Positions 17,633-26,802 of a stretch of DNA of 64,000 bases are shown here, one piece after another. The stretch is from Natronoarchaeum rubrum. Its GTDB lineage: Archaea > Halobacteriota > Halobacteria > Halobacteriales > Natronoarchaeaceae. The stretch lies in the NCBI RefSeq assembly GCF_024494695.1, contig NZ_JANHDP010000004.1, positions 124,001 through 188,000 on the forward strand. Reading direction: 5' to 3'. The notes beneath the pieces were generated by a model, which was not told where the DNA came from, made no database searches, and saw only the letters and a list, made by a program, of their open reading frames with translations. Made by a program: the position numbers and the translations under genes. The number at the start of each line of letters is the position of its first letter. Position 1 is the stretch's first letter.

Positions 17633-17884
17633 GCCGGTAATTCGGTTGAGAGAACTGTTTTACGGTCGTTTTGTGGCCGATTGATGCCCAACTGAAACTG
17701 CCGGCTCTCGCAGCGATCGGCATGAATAAATCATATACTGCGATAGCAAACCGATACCGGTCGCACCCGGCGAAGACGTCTCGCTGGGCGAGGCGCTGTA
17801 CTGAACGCCGATCGGAGCGACACGGACCCGAACTGAGAGTACGACGGCAGCGAGCGTATCGGCGCCAGCGGCGTCGACCCCGGT

Positions 17885-18253
17885 TCAGCGATCCGCTCTG
17901 ATGTCGTCGCGGGCGGCCAGTTCGAGGTACGGCGCGAGCGCGGTCGCGGCGCGGGCGGACAGCGTTACAATGTCAGTTCGCGGGTCGTACTCGGCGACGC
18001 CCGTTTCGTCGAACTTCGGCAGGTGTGTGTGGTAGAGTCCGGTTGCGACGCGCTGTCGGCGCTCGGCCGTCGGTGTCCCCTCCTGTTCGGCCACGGCGTC
18101 CGCGAGTTCCGCGAGCGGGACTGCGCCGACCGCCTCGGCGAGGTAGTACAGCGCGTGGCGCCGACGCGGGTGGTTCAGCACGTCGAAGATGACGTCAGCC
18201 CGCAGGCCGGGATCGATGCAGTTGCGCTCCGGGTCGGCAGTGTCAGTCGTCAT
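17885..18253 (-). CDS. DUF7344 winged-helix-like protein
   Basis: A 122-residue protein of the haloarchaeal DUF7344 type: DVIFDVLNHPRRRHALYYLAE at the front, a middle helix pair, and the typical HTHLPKFDETGVAEYDPRTDIV near the end. The pattern of a helical domain plus 'H-LPK-D-G-Y' is a predicted DNA-binding module. The start at 18253 (MTTDTADPERNCIDPG) is chosen because the upstream open frame is arginine-rich shadow sequence. A second DUF7344 protein is at 22375-22710, and the same domain ends the protein at 34907-35923. Targets unknown. Confidence 0.82.
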   Translation of the reverse strand: MTTDTADPERNCIDPGLRADVIFDVLNHPRRRHALYYLAEAVGAVPLAELADAVAEQEGTPTAERRQRVATGLYHTHLPKFDETGVAEYDPRTDIVTLSARAATALAPYLELAARDDIRADR

Positions 18254-18441
18254 GGTAGCATCCCCCACCCTCGCGTTCGGCGACGCTGGGACGCGAACGG
18301 AGGGCGTGACAACTACGGCTTTCGCCGGAGGTAATATAGCCCTATCTGAGAGATCGTCGTGCTTGCATCCCGATACTGACGCGATGCGTACGTATGATTC
18401 ACCCTGCAGTGACGGTTGTCTGACGGTGAGCGACGAGACGC

Positions 18442-18651
18442 TCAGTCGCCAGCATCCAGAGCATCGCACGGTCGTCGTCTGATCGAGACCGTCCAGTCGG
18501 GGACGCTGGGCGACTCGGTTTCGATCGTCCAGTCGCCGTCGACGGGCGACCCCGCAGCGAACGCCCGGAGCAGCAGGTCGGAGAGTTCGCGATCGAAGTC
18601 GACTGTGGCTGATTCGCTGTTCGCAGGATCGGAAGGATCGTGGGGGTACAT
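18442..18651 (-). CDS. Small hypothetical protein (HalOD1/DUF7344 neighbour type)
   Basis: A 69-residue protein starting at 18651: MYPHDPSDPANSESATVDFD, then DRELSDLLLRAFAAGSPVDG and a short beta region DWTIETESPSVPDWTVSIRR. Its acidic, Ser/Asp-rich composition is haloarchaeal, unlike the alternate frames. I do not recognise a defined family, but small proteins of this plan often accompany haloarchaeal regulator genes. It lies about 190 bp upstream of the DUF7344 gene on the same strand and could share its transcript. Confidence 0.5.
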   Translation of the reverse strand: MYPHDPSDPANSESATVDFDRELSDLLLRAFAAGSPVDGDWTIETESPSVPDWTVSIRRRPCDALDAGD

Positions 18652-18893
18652 GCGTCGTGGGTGTCGGTCGGCGGTACCGCAGGGATGCGGGCGGCGACAC
18701 TCAGGGCGAACGGAGGCGCGACGACAGCATAACGCTTGCGCGCGCCGGAGCAAGCACCGCGTCGGGGGTCGGCTGTCGATCGCGGGCCGCGTATCGGTGC
18801 GGGGATCGACCGCCAGGTGAGAGTGCAGATCGGCGCTGGCCGGAGTACGGACGAAACCAGCGGCTTTTACTCGCGGAGGCGCAGAGGAATAGT

Positions 18894-21008
18894 ATGAGCC
18901 GCGAAGAGTTTCCGACGGACGATCCCGCCGTGGTGACCTGCGGGCTGCCGTACGCCAACGGCGACCTGCACATCGGTCACCTGCGGGGGTACATCGGCGC
19001 CGACGCGTTCGACCGCTCCCTGGAGACGCTGGGCCAGCAGACCGCCTACGTCTGCGGGTCGGACATGCACGGCACGCCGGTTGCGGTCAACGCAGAACAG
19101 GAGGGCGTCGACCCCGAGGCGTTCGCCCTGGAGTGGCACGAACAGTACGAGGAGACGTTCCCGAAGTTCGGCGTCGACTTCGACAACTACGGCCACACCC
19201 ACGACGAGACCAACACCGAGCTGACCCGAGAGATCGTCAGAACACTCGACGAGGCGGGGTACGTCTACGAGAAGGAGATCCAGGTCGCCTACGACCCCGA
19301 CGCCGACCAGTACCTGCCCGACCGGTACGTCGTCGGCACCTGCCCCTACTGCGGGGAGAAGGCCCGGGGCGACGAGTGCGACGAGGGCTGCCAGCGCCAC
19401 CTCGAACCCGGCGAGGTCGAGGACCCGTCCAGCTCGATCACGGGCAACCCCGCCGAGTACCGCGAGCGCAGCCACAAGTTCTTCGAGGTCTCGGAGTTTT
19501 CTGACTATCTCACCGAGTTCCTCGACGGGCTCGAGGGCACATCGAACGCGCGCAACCAGCCCCGCCAGTGGATCGAAGACGGCCTGCAGGACTGGTGTAT
19601 CACCCGGGACATGGACTGGGGAATCGATTATCCGGGCGACGAGTCGGAGGAAGGCGACGATCTCGTGCTGTACGTCTGGGTCGACGCGCCGATCGAGTAC
19701 ATCGCCAGCTCCAAGCAGTACTCCGAGCGCGTCGGCGCCGACGAGTACGACTGGGAAGAGGTCTGGAAGGATTCGGGGGAGATCGTCCACTTCATCGGGC
19801 GCGACATCATCCAGCACCACACCATCTTCTGGCCGGCGATGCTGGAGGGCGCCGACTACAACGCGCCCCGCGCTGTCGCGGCGACCGGCTTCATCACGAT
19901 CAACGGCAAGGGGCTCTCGACCAGCCGCAACCGCGCGATCTGGGCCGACGAGTACCTTCAGGAAGGATTCCACCCCGACCTGCTGCGGTACTACCTGACG
20001 ACGACGGGCGGCCTCCAGCAGGACGTCGACTTCTCGTGGGACGCGTTCCAGGAGAAGGTCAACGGCGAACTCGTCGGCAACGTCGGCAACTTCCTCTACC
20101 GGAGCACCCTGTTTGCCTACCGCAACTACGAGGGGACGCCCGACGCGGACGTCTCCGAGGAGGTCCACGAGCGCATCCAGGACGCCGTCGAGCAGTTCCG
20201 CACCGGCGTCAACGACTACTCGCTGCGCGAGGTCGCCGGCGCCACAACCGAGCTGGCGAAGTTCGGCAACGAGTACATCCAGCGCAACGAGCCCTGGAAC
20301 CTCGTCGACGACGACCCCGAGACCGCCGAGCAGGTGATCCGGGACTGCGTCCAGATCGCCAAGGCCGTCGCGGTGCTGCTTGAGCCGATCGCCCCCGAGA
20401 AGGCCCAGCAGGTCTGGGAACAGCTCGGCGAGGACGGGCAGGTCGGCGACGCGCTGCTCGAACACGCGCTGGAGGCGCCGCCCGCCGAGTTCGACGAGCC
20501 CGCCGAACTGTTCGAGAAGATCGAGGACGACCGCGTCGAGGAGCTCAACGAGAAGCTCGCCGAGCGAGTCGCGGCCGCGAGCGACGACGCGGACGCCGAT
20601 GCGGACGACGCCGAGGCCGACGCCGACGAGGGATCGAGCGCCGACGGCGACGCGGCCGAGGCGGCTGCAGACCTCGAAGCGATCGCGGAGGATCGCATCG
20701 GCTTCGAGGAGTTCCAGGACGTCGACATGCGCGTCGGGCGCATCGAGAGCGCCGAGGGGATCGAAGGTGCAGACGATCTCGTCCGGCTGGAGGTCGACAT
20801 CGGCGTCGAGACGCGCCAGATCGTCGCCGGCCTCAAGCAGCTCCACGACGTCGACGCGCTGCCGGGGACGAGCGTCGTCGTGCTCGCGAATCTGGAGACG
20901 GCCGAACTGTTCGGCGTCGAGTCCAACGGCATGGTGCTGGCCGCGGGCGAGCAGGCCGACCTCCTGACGACTCACGAGGACGCCGAACCGGGCACGAAGA
21001 TTCGGTAA
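18894..21008 (+). CDS. metG: Methionyl-tRNA synthetase with C-terminal tRNA-binding domain
   Basis: A 704-residue class I synthetase. The HIGH motif is at residues 26-29 (YANGDLHIGH); the KMSKS loop appears in the divergent form KGLSTSR. A zinc knuckle reads CPYCGEKARGDECDEGC. After the helical anticodon-binding domain comes a low-complexity acidic linker of about 50 residues (D/A-rich, around 560-615), then an EMAP-II-like OB fold (FEEFQDVDMRVGRIESAEG through the end) that helps bind tRNA and dimerise. The ATG at 18894 is preceded by a Shine-Dalgarno-like GGAGG at 18885-18889. The fused tRNA-binding domain is usual for haloarchaeal MetRS. Confidence 0.95.
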   Translation: MSREEFPTDDPAVVTCGLPYANGDLHIGHLRGYIGADAFDRSLETLGQQTAYVCGSDMHGTPVAVNAEQEGVDPEAFALEWHEQYEETFPKFGVDFDNYGHTHDETNTELTREIVRTLDEAGYVYEKEIQVAYDPDADQYLPDRYVVGTCPYCGEKARGDECDEGCQRHLEPGEVEDPSSSITGNPAEYRERSHKFFEVSEFSDYLTEFLDGLEGTSNARNQPRQWIEDGLQDWCITRDMDWGIDYPGDESEEGDDLVLYVWVDAPIEYIASSKQYSERVGADEYDWEEVWKDSGEIVHFIGRDIIQHHTIFWPAMLEGADYNAPRAVAATGFITINGKGLSTSRNRAIWADEYLQEGFHPDLLRYYLTTTGGLQQDVDFSWDAFQEKVNGELVGNVGNFLYRSTLFAYRNYEGTPDADVSEEVHERIQDAVEQFRTGVNDYSLREVAGATTELAKFGNEYIQRNEPWNLVDDDPETAEQVIRDCVQIAKAVAVLLEPIAPEKAQQVWEQLGEDGQVGDALLEHALEAPPAEFDEPAELFEKIEDDRVEELNEKLAERVAAASDDADADADDAEADADEGSSADGDAAEAAADLEAIAEDRIGFEEFQDVDMRVGRIESAEGIEGADDLVRLEVDIGVETRQIVAGLKQLHDVDALPGTSVVVLANLETAELFGVESNGMVLAAGEQADLLTTHEDAEPGTKIR

Positions 21009-21101
21009 ACGGCCGCCCGTCTCACACGTTCCGGCACACCGGTCGAACCGTCGATCACCACAAATTCTATCCGCTCGTGCCGTTGACCGGCTACTAGAGC
21101 C

Positions 21102-22310
21102 GTGTCACTGATTCGCTCGAACGTCGGCGGACGGCGTTCGATCCTCGCTCTCGGGGCCCTGTACGTCGCGGCCGGCGTCGCGTGGCCGCTGACACAGGTT
21201 CCCGCGGGTCTGATGCTCCGCGAGGGCCTGAGCATCGCGGTTCTCACCGTCGGCGCCGGGATCGCGCTCCTCTACGGCGGTTATCGGCTCCCCCGGACCG
21301 ACGTTCGCCCCGAGTTCTTCGGCACCGTCGCCGGGTGGTGTCTCCGCGGCGTCGCCGCGATGATCGGCATTCTCCTCTTTCTGGAGTTGCTCGTCGACCT
21401 CAACGACGCGGTCGCCAACGTGCTCGTCCTCTCGTCGCTCGCCAGCGTCGCCGGCTTCGCCGCGGGTCTGTACGACGCCCGCGCGAAGACGCGCACGCGA
21501 GAACTCGAACTCCGCAACCGGGAACTGGAACGGACGAAGGCCGACCTCGAGGACGCGATCGACCGGCTACAGACCTCGAACGAGCGCCTCGAGGAGTTCG
21601 TGTACGCCGCCTCCCACGACCTACAAGAGCCGATGCGGATGGTGTCGAGCTACCTCCAGTTGCTGGAGCGTCGGTACCGCGACGATCTCGACGAGGACGC
21701 CGAGGAGTTCATCGACTTCGCGGTGGGCGGCGCCGATCGGATGCAGGCGATGATCGAGAGCCTGCTCGCGTACTCGCGCGTTTCGACCGGCGGCGAGCCG
21801 CTCGGACCGACCGACGCCGGCGCCGTCTTCGAGACCGTCCTCGACGACTTCGGCTCGCGAATCGACGACGCCGATGCGAGGGTTAGCGCCGACGAACTCC
21901 CGACGGTGCGCGCGGATCCCACACAGCTCGAACGGGTGTTCCGGCAGCTGCTCTCGAACGCCCTCGCGTACAGCGGGAGCGACCCCCCGCGAGTGCGCGT
22001 CGGCGCCGACCGCGAGGGCGACGAGTGGCGGTTCTCGGTGGTAGACGAGGGAATCGGCATCGAGAGCGAGTACCAGGACCGGATCTTCGACGTGTTCGAG
22101 CGCATGCACGCGAGCGAAACCGCGAGCGGGAACGACCGCGGCGGCATCGGGCTCGCGCTTTGCGAGCGCATCGTCGAGCGCCACGGCGGGCGGATCTGGG
22201 TCGAATCCGAAGTCGGCGAGGGCGCGACGTTCTACTTCACCCTCCCGGCGACGGAAGACGCGTCGAACGGCCCGGTGCGGACTTCCAAACGGGACAACGG
22301 CCTTACGTAA
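21102..22310 (+). CDS. Membrane-bound sensor histidine kinase
   Basis: A 402-residue kinase. Four hydrophobic segments within residues 1-125 form the membrane sensor. A coiled coil (ELELRNRELERTKADLEDAI) leads into the HisKA domain with the phosphorylated histidine H172 in ASHDLQEP. The HATPase domain shows the N box (QLLSNALAYSG), G1 (VVDEGIGI) and G2 (GGIGLALC). The start is GTG at 21102. The short E/Y 'EEFVYAASHDLQEPMRM' region is typical of phytochrome-like haloarchaeal kinases. No response regulator lies next to it, so its partner is probably encoded elsewhere, as is common in haloarchaea. Signal unknown. Confidence 0.92.
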   Translation: MSLIRSNVGGRRSILALGALYVAAGVAWPLTQVPAGLMLREGLSIAVLTVGAGIALLYGGYRLPRTDVRPEFFGTVAGWCLRGVAAMIGILLFLELLVDLNDAVANVLVLSSLASVAGFAAGLYDARAKTRTRELELRNRELERTKADLEDAIDRLQTSNERLEEFVYAASHDLQEPMRMVSSYLQLLERRYRDDLDEDAEEFIDFAVGGADRMQAMIESLLAYSRVSTGGEPLGPTDAGAVFETVLDDFGSRIDDADARVSADELPTVRADPTQLERVFRQLLSNALAYSGSDPPRVRVGADREGDEWRFSVVDEGIGIESEYQDRIFDVFERMHASETASGNDRGGIGLALCERIVERHGGRIWVESEVGEGATFYFTLPATEDASNGPVRTSKRDNGLT

Positions 22311-22374
22311 GCTGTCGAGACCTACGTCGTTTGGCGTGCAACCTACCCCCTACCGGCCCCTCCGATAGAGTACG

Positions 22375-22710
22375 ATGTCAGTAACTCGCTTCAACGACGA
22401 CCGTACGCTCTCGGAAGCCCGGCTTACCAGCGTCGTGGACCCGCGCCGCAGGGCCGTCCTCACAGCGCTCCAGGATGAGGAGACCGTCGTCGATCGTCGA
22501 GCGCTCGCCGAACGCGTCGCCGCCATCGAGAACGACGCCGCGCCCGCAGACGTTCCGGACGGGACGGTCGACGACGTGCTGCTCTCGCTCCACCACGTTC
22601 ACCTCCCGAAACTCGACGACGCGGGCTACCTCGCCTACGACGCCGGGACGAGCGAGGTCACGCCTCGAACCGCCGAGAGCGACGAAGCGCCGCTTCTCGG
22701 CGATTTCTGA
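22375..22710 (+). CDS. DUF7344 winged-helix-like protein
   Basis: A 111-residue DUF7344 protein: LTSVVDPRRRAVLTALQDEET, an alpha-helical middle, and LHHVHLPKLDDAGYLAYDAG near the end, closely parallel to the protein at 17885-18253. It is likely a small DNA-binding or signalling protein. It starts 64 bp after the histidine kinase on the same strand, which makes it a candidate output partner for that kinase, though no receiver domain is present and the link is positional only. Confidence 0.83.
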   Translation: MSVTRFNDDRTLSEARLTSVVDPRRRAVLTALQDEETVVDRRALAERVAAIENDAAPADVPDGTVDDVLLSLHHVHLPKLDDAGYLAYDAGTSEVTPRTAESDEAPLLGDF

Positions 22711-22892
22711 TCGGACGATCGCTCCGCGACCGGTTCACTGCGACCGATTCGTTCTCACGACCCACGAAGTCGGCGAGCGGCGTCCCCAGTCGCTGCCAAG
22801 GCCGCTCCGGCGATATCGATGCCGGAGTCGAGCGTGTGGATACGGCCTGAAGGAGAAGATACGGCGCTGAAGACGAACGTACACCGGCGCCG

Positions 22893-23189
22893 TCAAGCCG
22901 AAAGCGGACTGTCGGTCGTTTCGTGCAGTTCGATCGTCCCCGTCGAGCTGACGACCACAGCGTACCCCGCGTAGTCGAATCGCAGCTCGCCGCCCGTCGC
23001 CTCCGGTGGAAAGAGCCCGTCCAGCGTGTCCGGATCGACCGTCTCGTACAGCGGCGGCAAGCGGGTCGCCGCCGTGTTCGATATCGCTGCGACCGCTCGC
23101 ACCACGGCGGCACTGGTGGACTCGTCGTCGTCGACGGAACAGGCGAGTAGCGCGGAGCCGCCGGAAGTCTCGCGAGCGGGGCCGTTCAT
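22893..23189 (-). CDS. HalOD1 output-domain protein
   Basis: A 98-residue HalOD1 protein. The domain spans SAAVVRAVAAISNTAATRLPPLYETVDPDTLDGLF and LRFDYAGYAVVVSSTGTIELHE, matching the protein at 1499-1831 in order and motifs. The ATG at 23189 gives MNGPARETSGG, a typical short lead; the longer frame upstream is the complement of the next gene. It is divergent from the HTH_10 regulator at 23265 with a 75-bp shared upstream region, so the two may be coregulated. Confidence 0.83.
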   Translation of the reverse strand: MNGPARETSGGSALLACSVDDDESTSAAVVRAVAAISNTAATRLPPLYETVDPDTLDGLFPPEATGGELRFDYAGYAVVVSSTGTIELHETTDSPLSA

Positions 23190-23230
23190 AGCAGTAGTAC
23201 GGCGTCTCGACGGATAGCCGCCGGGGCTAG

Positions 23231-23240
23231 CATTTAACCC
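23231..23240 (+). promoter_or_regulatory. TATA box deciding the start of the HTH_10 gene
   Basis: CATTTAACCC here is a good haloarchaeal TATA match. It predicts transcription start at about 23262, favouring the ATG at 23265 over the in-frame ATG at 23253. Confidence 0.5.
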
Positions 23241-23264
23241 AACGACCGCCGAATGGGTAGTTCG

Positions 23265-24002
23265 ATGACAGTCAACGAGCGCCGCCCGGCTCCGGAGGGT
23301 GTCACGCGGGTCGAGTTCGGCATCTCGAACCCGAAGTACCCCTTCGTGGGTGCGTCCGCCGGCGAGAACTGCCAGCTCTACCTCGAGGAGATTCTCCCTC
23401 GCGGAGAGGGCTCCTACGCCGAGTTTTTCGCGGTGGTCGGCGCTGATCCCGACCGGATCGTCGACCTCGCGGACGAACACGCCTCCGCGGAGCCGACACT
23501 GCTCAACGAGTACGATTCGGGCGGCCTCTTCGAGTTTCACGTCGCGGACGAGTGCCCGGCCGTCTTCCTGAGCGAACTCGGGGCGTTGCCCCGCCGCGTG
23601 TACAGCGACGAGGGCGAGGGGCACATCTCGGTCGAGATCCCACCGGCGGAGGATGCGTGCGAGATCGTCGACGCGTTTCTGGACGCCCACCCCGGCGCGG
23701 AACTGGAACGCAAGTCCGACCAGCCCTACGTCACGCCGATGTTCAGCCACCGCAAATTCAGGAACGCGCTCGAGGACCGGCTCACGGCTCGTCAGGAGGA
23801 GGTGCTGGCGGCGGCCCACGAGTCGGGCTACTACGACTGGCCGCGGGAGATCACGGCGGAGGAACTCGCCGACCGGCAGGGAATCTCGACGTCGACGCTA
23901 CTCAAACATCTCCGGGCCGTCGAGCGCAAGTTCATCGCCGCGTTCTTCGAACGGCCCGCCGACGGCCCTTCCCGGACCGCCGCCGCCGCCGAATCTAGTT
24001 GA
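23265..24002 (+). CDS. Bat-like HTH_10 transcriptional regulator
   Basis: A 245-residue regulator with a bacterio-opsin-activator-type sensor half (VTRVEFGISNPKYPFVGASAGENCQLYLEEIL at the front is characteristic) and a C-terminal HTH_10 domain: LTARQEEVLAAAHESGYYDWPREITAEELADRQGISTSTLLKHLRAVERK. Such proteins control varied haloarchaeal genes. I prefer the ATG at 23265, which is about 29 bases after the TATA box; MGSS- at 23253 is the alternative. It differs from the regulator at 721-1380 in having the long conserved N-terminal half. Confidence 0.88.
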   Translation: MTVNERRPAPEGVTRVEFGISNPKYPFVGASAGENCQLYLEEILPRGEGSYAEFFAVVGADPDRIVDLADEHASAEPTLLNEYDSGGLFEFHVADECPAVFLSELGALPRRVYSDEGEGHISVEIPPAEDACEIVDAFLDAHPGAELERKSDQPYVTPMFSHRKFRNALEDRLTARQEEVLAAAHESGYYDWPREITAEELADRQGISTSTLLKHLRAVERKFIAAFFERPADGPSRTAAAAESS

Positions 24003-24033
24003 TCGCTCTCCCCGATAGCGATGGCGTCCCGCG

Positions 24034-24381
24034 TCACCCGATCTCGAACTCGGTTTCGTCCTGGTACTTCCGTTCGGCGTGCTTCGACGCTTCGAGGCGG
24101 ATCTCCTCTAGCGCGTCGTCGAACTCGCCGTCGTCGTAGGACGCGTCGCGCTCGGCCGACCAGCCGCCCTCGGGCTCCAGCGAGAGATACCAGATGCGCT
24201 CGTCGGTCGCGACGAGCACGTCCTCGGCGTGGTCCTCGTTCGGCCCGGATCGGCCGCCGGGGCCGCGAATCAGCACCGGCGAGGCGTGGCGCACGGCGTC
24301 GGCGTCGCTCAGCGCGTCGATGGCGTCGCGGGTCAGCGGCGCGTCCGGCAGCGACGAGAGCAGGCTCGGATCCTCTGTCAT
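24034..24381 (-). CDS. Conserved haloarchaeal hypothetical protein
   Basis: A 115-residue acidic protein, MTEDPSLLSSLPDAPLTRDA at the start and ERKYQDETEFEI at the end. The middle has short strands (EDVLVATDERIWYLSLEP) that suggest a small alpha/beta or PH-like fold. Composition and third-position GC mark it as genuine coding sequence. I do not recognise a family with known function. It is convergent with the HTH_10 gene and divergent from pyk. Confidence 0.68.
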   Translation of the reverse strand: MTEDPSLLSSLPDAPLTRDAIDALSDADAVRHASPVLIRGPGGRSGPNEDHAEDVLVATDERIWYLSLEPEGGWSAERDASYDDGEFDDALEEIRLEASKHAERKYQDETEFEIG

Positions 24382-24595
24382 GGTCGACGATGGAACGCCG
24401 GTGGGCAAGAAAGCCCCGGTCGACGCGACGGGAACGGACTGACGGCGGGGTCTCGGCTCGGCCAGCCACCGCATACGTTCGTTTCAGCGGCCGATCGGCG
24501 GCGAGTCGTCACGGATCGACCGGTGTCAGTGTGCAAACGTACCACGCGCGGCCGGAACAAAGCGTTTTTTGAGTAGGTCGGGCGTACACCCGGGC

Positions 24596-26386
24596 ATGAG
24601 AAACGCGAAGATAGTCTGTACCCTGGGGCCGGCGTCGGATTCCCGACGCTCGATCAGGGATCTGGCGGACGCCGGGATGTCGGTTGCGCGGCTCAACGCG
24701 AGCCACGGCGACCTCGAGACGCGGGGCGAGCTGATCGACCGCATCCAGGCGGTCGACGAGGCGGCCGACGAACCGCTGGCCGCGATGCTCGACACCAAGG
24801 GGCCGGAGATCCGCACCGCGCCGATCGACGAGCCGATCGAACTCGAGGCCGGCAGCGATATCCGGTTCGTCGAGGGCGAGGACGCGACGCCCGAGGAGGT
24901 CGGCCTGTCGGTCTCGATCTCCGGCGTCGCCGAGGGCGACCGCATCCTGCTCGACGACGGGCGGATCGAGACGACCGTAACTCGAGTGGACGGCGACGCC
25001 GTGTACGCACACGTCGAGGACGGCGGCCCCCTGCCCGGCCGCAAGGGCGTCAACATCCCCGGCGTCGATCTGGATCTCGACGTCGTCACCGAGAAGGACC
25101 GCAAGGATCTGGAGCTGGCCGCCGAGAAGGGCGCCGACTTCGTCGCGGCGAGCTTCGTCCGGGACGCCGACGACGTCTACGAGGTCAATCAGGTTCTCGA
25201 GGAGGCCGGCGCCGACATTCCGATCATCGCGAAGATCGAGCGCGCGGGCGCGATCGACAACCTCGACGAGATCATCGACGCCGCGTACGGCGTGATGGTC
25301 GCGCGGGGCGACCTCGGCGTCGAGTGCCCGATGGAGGAGGTGCCGATCGTTCAAAAGCGGATCATCCGCAAGTGCCGCGACGCGGGCGTCCCCGTCATCA
25401 CGGCGACGGAGATGCTCGACTCGATGGTCCACGAGCGCCGACCGACCCGCGCGGAGGCGTCCGACGTGGCCAACGCCGTGCTCGACGGCACCGACGCCGT
25501 GATGCTCTCGGGGGAGACGGCGATCGGTGAGCATCCCGTTCGCGTGGTCGAGGCGATGGATCGGATCGTCGCCGAAGTCGAGCGCAGCGGCGAGTACCGC
25601 GAGATGCGCGAGAGCCGCGTGCCGACGGCCGACGACTCGCGGACCGACGCGCTCGCCCGCTCGGCGCGCTACCTCGCGCGGGACATCGGCGCCGGCGCGG
25701 TCGTGGCGGCCAGCGAGTCCGGCTACACTGCCCTGAAAACCGCGAAGTTCCGGCCGGGCGCGCCGGTCGTCGCGGCGACGCCGAACGATCGCGTCCGCCG
25801 CCAGATGGCCCTGTCGTGGGGCGTTCAACCGGTGTACGCTCCGTTCACCGACGAGGGGTCCGACGCCGTCATCGAGAACGCCGTCCAGGCGGCGCTCGAT
25901 TCGGGCGCCGCCGAGAGCGGCGACACGGTCGTCGTCCTCTCGGGGATGATGACCGAACTCGAAGGGACCAGCACCACGAACATGCTCAAGGTCCACGTCG
26001 CGGCCGACGCGGTCGCGGCGGGTCGCGTCGTCGTCGACGGACGGCTGTCGGGGCCGGTCGCCAGGACTACCGACGGCGACCTCTCCACAGTTCCCGAGGG
26101 TGCGATCCTCGCGCTCGACGAGTCGTTCGACGGCGAGTTCGACGGCGACGCCGCGAAGCTCGGCGGCATCGTCGACGCCCGCCCGGGGATGACGGGCTAC
26201 CCCGCGATGGTCGCCCGGGAACTCGACATCCCGATGATCAGCGGCGCCGAGCTCGGCGCCGACGTCGAGGTCGGCGACACGGTGACGATCGACGCCCAGC
26301 GCGGCGTCGTCTACGCCGGCGACGTCGTCTCCGCGCGCGAACGCGCGGAGCAGACGGGGCGCGCGGCGCCGGAGCGGCATCAGTAG
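24596..26386 (+). CDS. pyk: Pyruvate kinase with C-terminal swivel domain
   Basis: A 596-residue pyruvate kinase, transferring phosphate from PEP to ADP in the last glycolytic step. The opening RNAKIVCTLGPASDSRRSI and LNASHGDLETR form the active-site barrel; DTKGPEIRT, IPIIAKIERAGAIDNLDEI (catalytic Lys region) and MVARGDLGVE follow. The B domain inserts between. After the usual regulatory C domain (ending near residue 475) a further 110 residues match the PEP-utilising mobile 'swivel' domain (GAILALDESFDGEFDGDAAKLGGIV), as in other haloarchaeal enzymes. The ATG at 24596 gives the conserved start; the nine codons upstream are not conserved-looking. Confidence 0.95.
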   Translation: MRNAKIVCTLGPASDSRRSIRDLADAGMSVARLNASHGDLETRGELIDRIQAVDEAADEPLAAMLDTKGPEIRTAPIDEPIELEAGSDIRFVEGEDATPEEVGLSVSISGVAEGDRILLDDGRIETTVTRVDGDAVYAHVEDGGPLPGRKGVNIPGVDLDLDVVTEKDRKDLELAAEKGADFVAASFVRDADDVYEVNQVLEEAGADIPIIAKIERAGAIDNLDEIIDAAYGVMVARGDLGVECPMEEVPIVQKRIIRKCRDAGVPVITATEMLDSMVHERRPTRAEASDVANAVLDGTDAVMLSGETAIGEHPVRVVEAMDRIVAEVERSGEYREMRESRVPTADDSRTDALARSARYLARDIGAGAVVAASESGYTALKTAKFRPGAPVVAATPNDRVRRQMALSWGVQPVYAPFTDEGSDAVIENAVQAALDSGAAESGDTVVVLSGMMTELEGTSTTNMLKVHVAADAVAAGRVVVDGRLSGPVARTTDGDLSTVPEGAILALDESFDGEFDGDAAKLGGIVDARPGMTGYPAMVARELDIPMISGAELGADVEVGDTVTIDAQRGVVYAGDVVSARERAEQTGRAAPERHQ

Positions 26387-26466
26387 GCCGACCGGCGACG
26401 GAAGCGCCCGGCGGGACGCGCCACCGGGACGGATCGCTTTTTGTGCTGGGGCGGTTACGATGACGT

Positions 26467-26721
26467 ATGGCAGCGCCGAGCGACGAGGACGGGGGCCACG
26501 AGTGGGAGTACAGCCTCGCGGATCTGGAGGACGACGACGCGGGGGACGCAGCGTCGGACGGGGAGCACCCCGACGAGGACGACGGCGAGGACCCCTACGA
26601 GGCGATCGACCGCTCGATCGACCCCGAGGAGATCGACCTCGAAAACGCGGCGTTCGTCGCGCTCGGCGCGCTCGTCGGCGTGCTGATCATCCTGCGGACG
26701 GCCATGGTGTTCACCGGGTAG
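26467..26721 (+). CDS. Small acidic protein with one C-terminal helix (DUF7312-like)
   Basis: An 84-residue protein: a highly acidic soluble first half (EDDDAGDAASDGEHPDEDDG) and one C-terminal transmembrane helix (ENAAFVALGALVGVLIILRTAMVF), so tail-anchored with the acidic part in the cytoplasm. A TATA-like CTTTTTGTG at about 26437-26445 lies 26 bases before the ATG. It resembles the haloarchaeal DUF7312 family. Its position before the NfeD and SPFH genes may be meaningful, but no function is known. Confidence 0.75.
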   Translation: MAAPSDEDGGHEWEYSLADLEDDDAGDAASDGEHPDEDDGEDPYEAIDRSIDPEEIDLENAAFVALGALVGVLIILRTAMVFTG

Positions 26722-26802
26722 GAATCCGCAATCGAGAGCGAGCGGGTCGCGAGTATCGAATCGTGCGCAAGCATTAATCGGTCACGTTCCCAACACCCGC
26801 GT

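Noticed and set aside
24509..26380. A 623-residue minus-strand open frame over pyk
   Set aside because: Its composition (Arg/Asp/His-rich) is that of antisense sequence, and pyruvate kinase on the plus strand is unambiguous.
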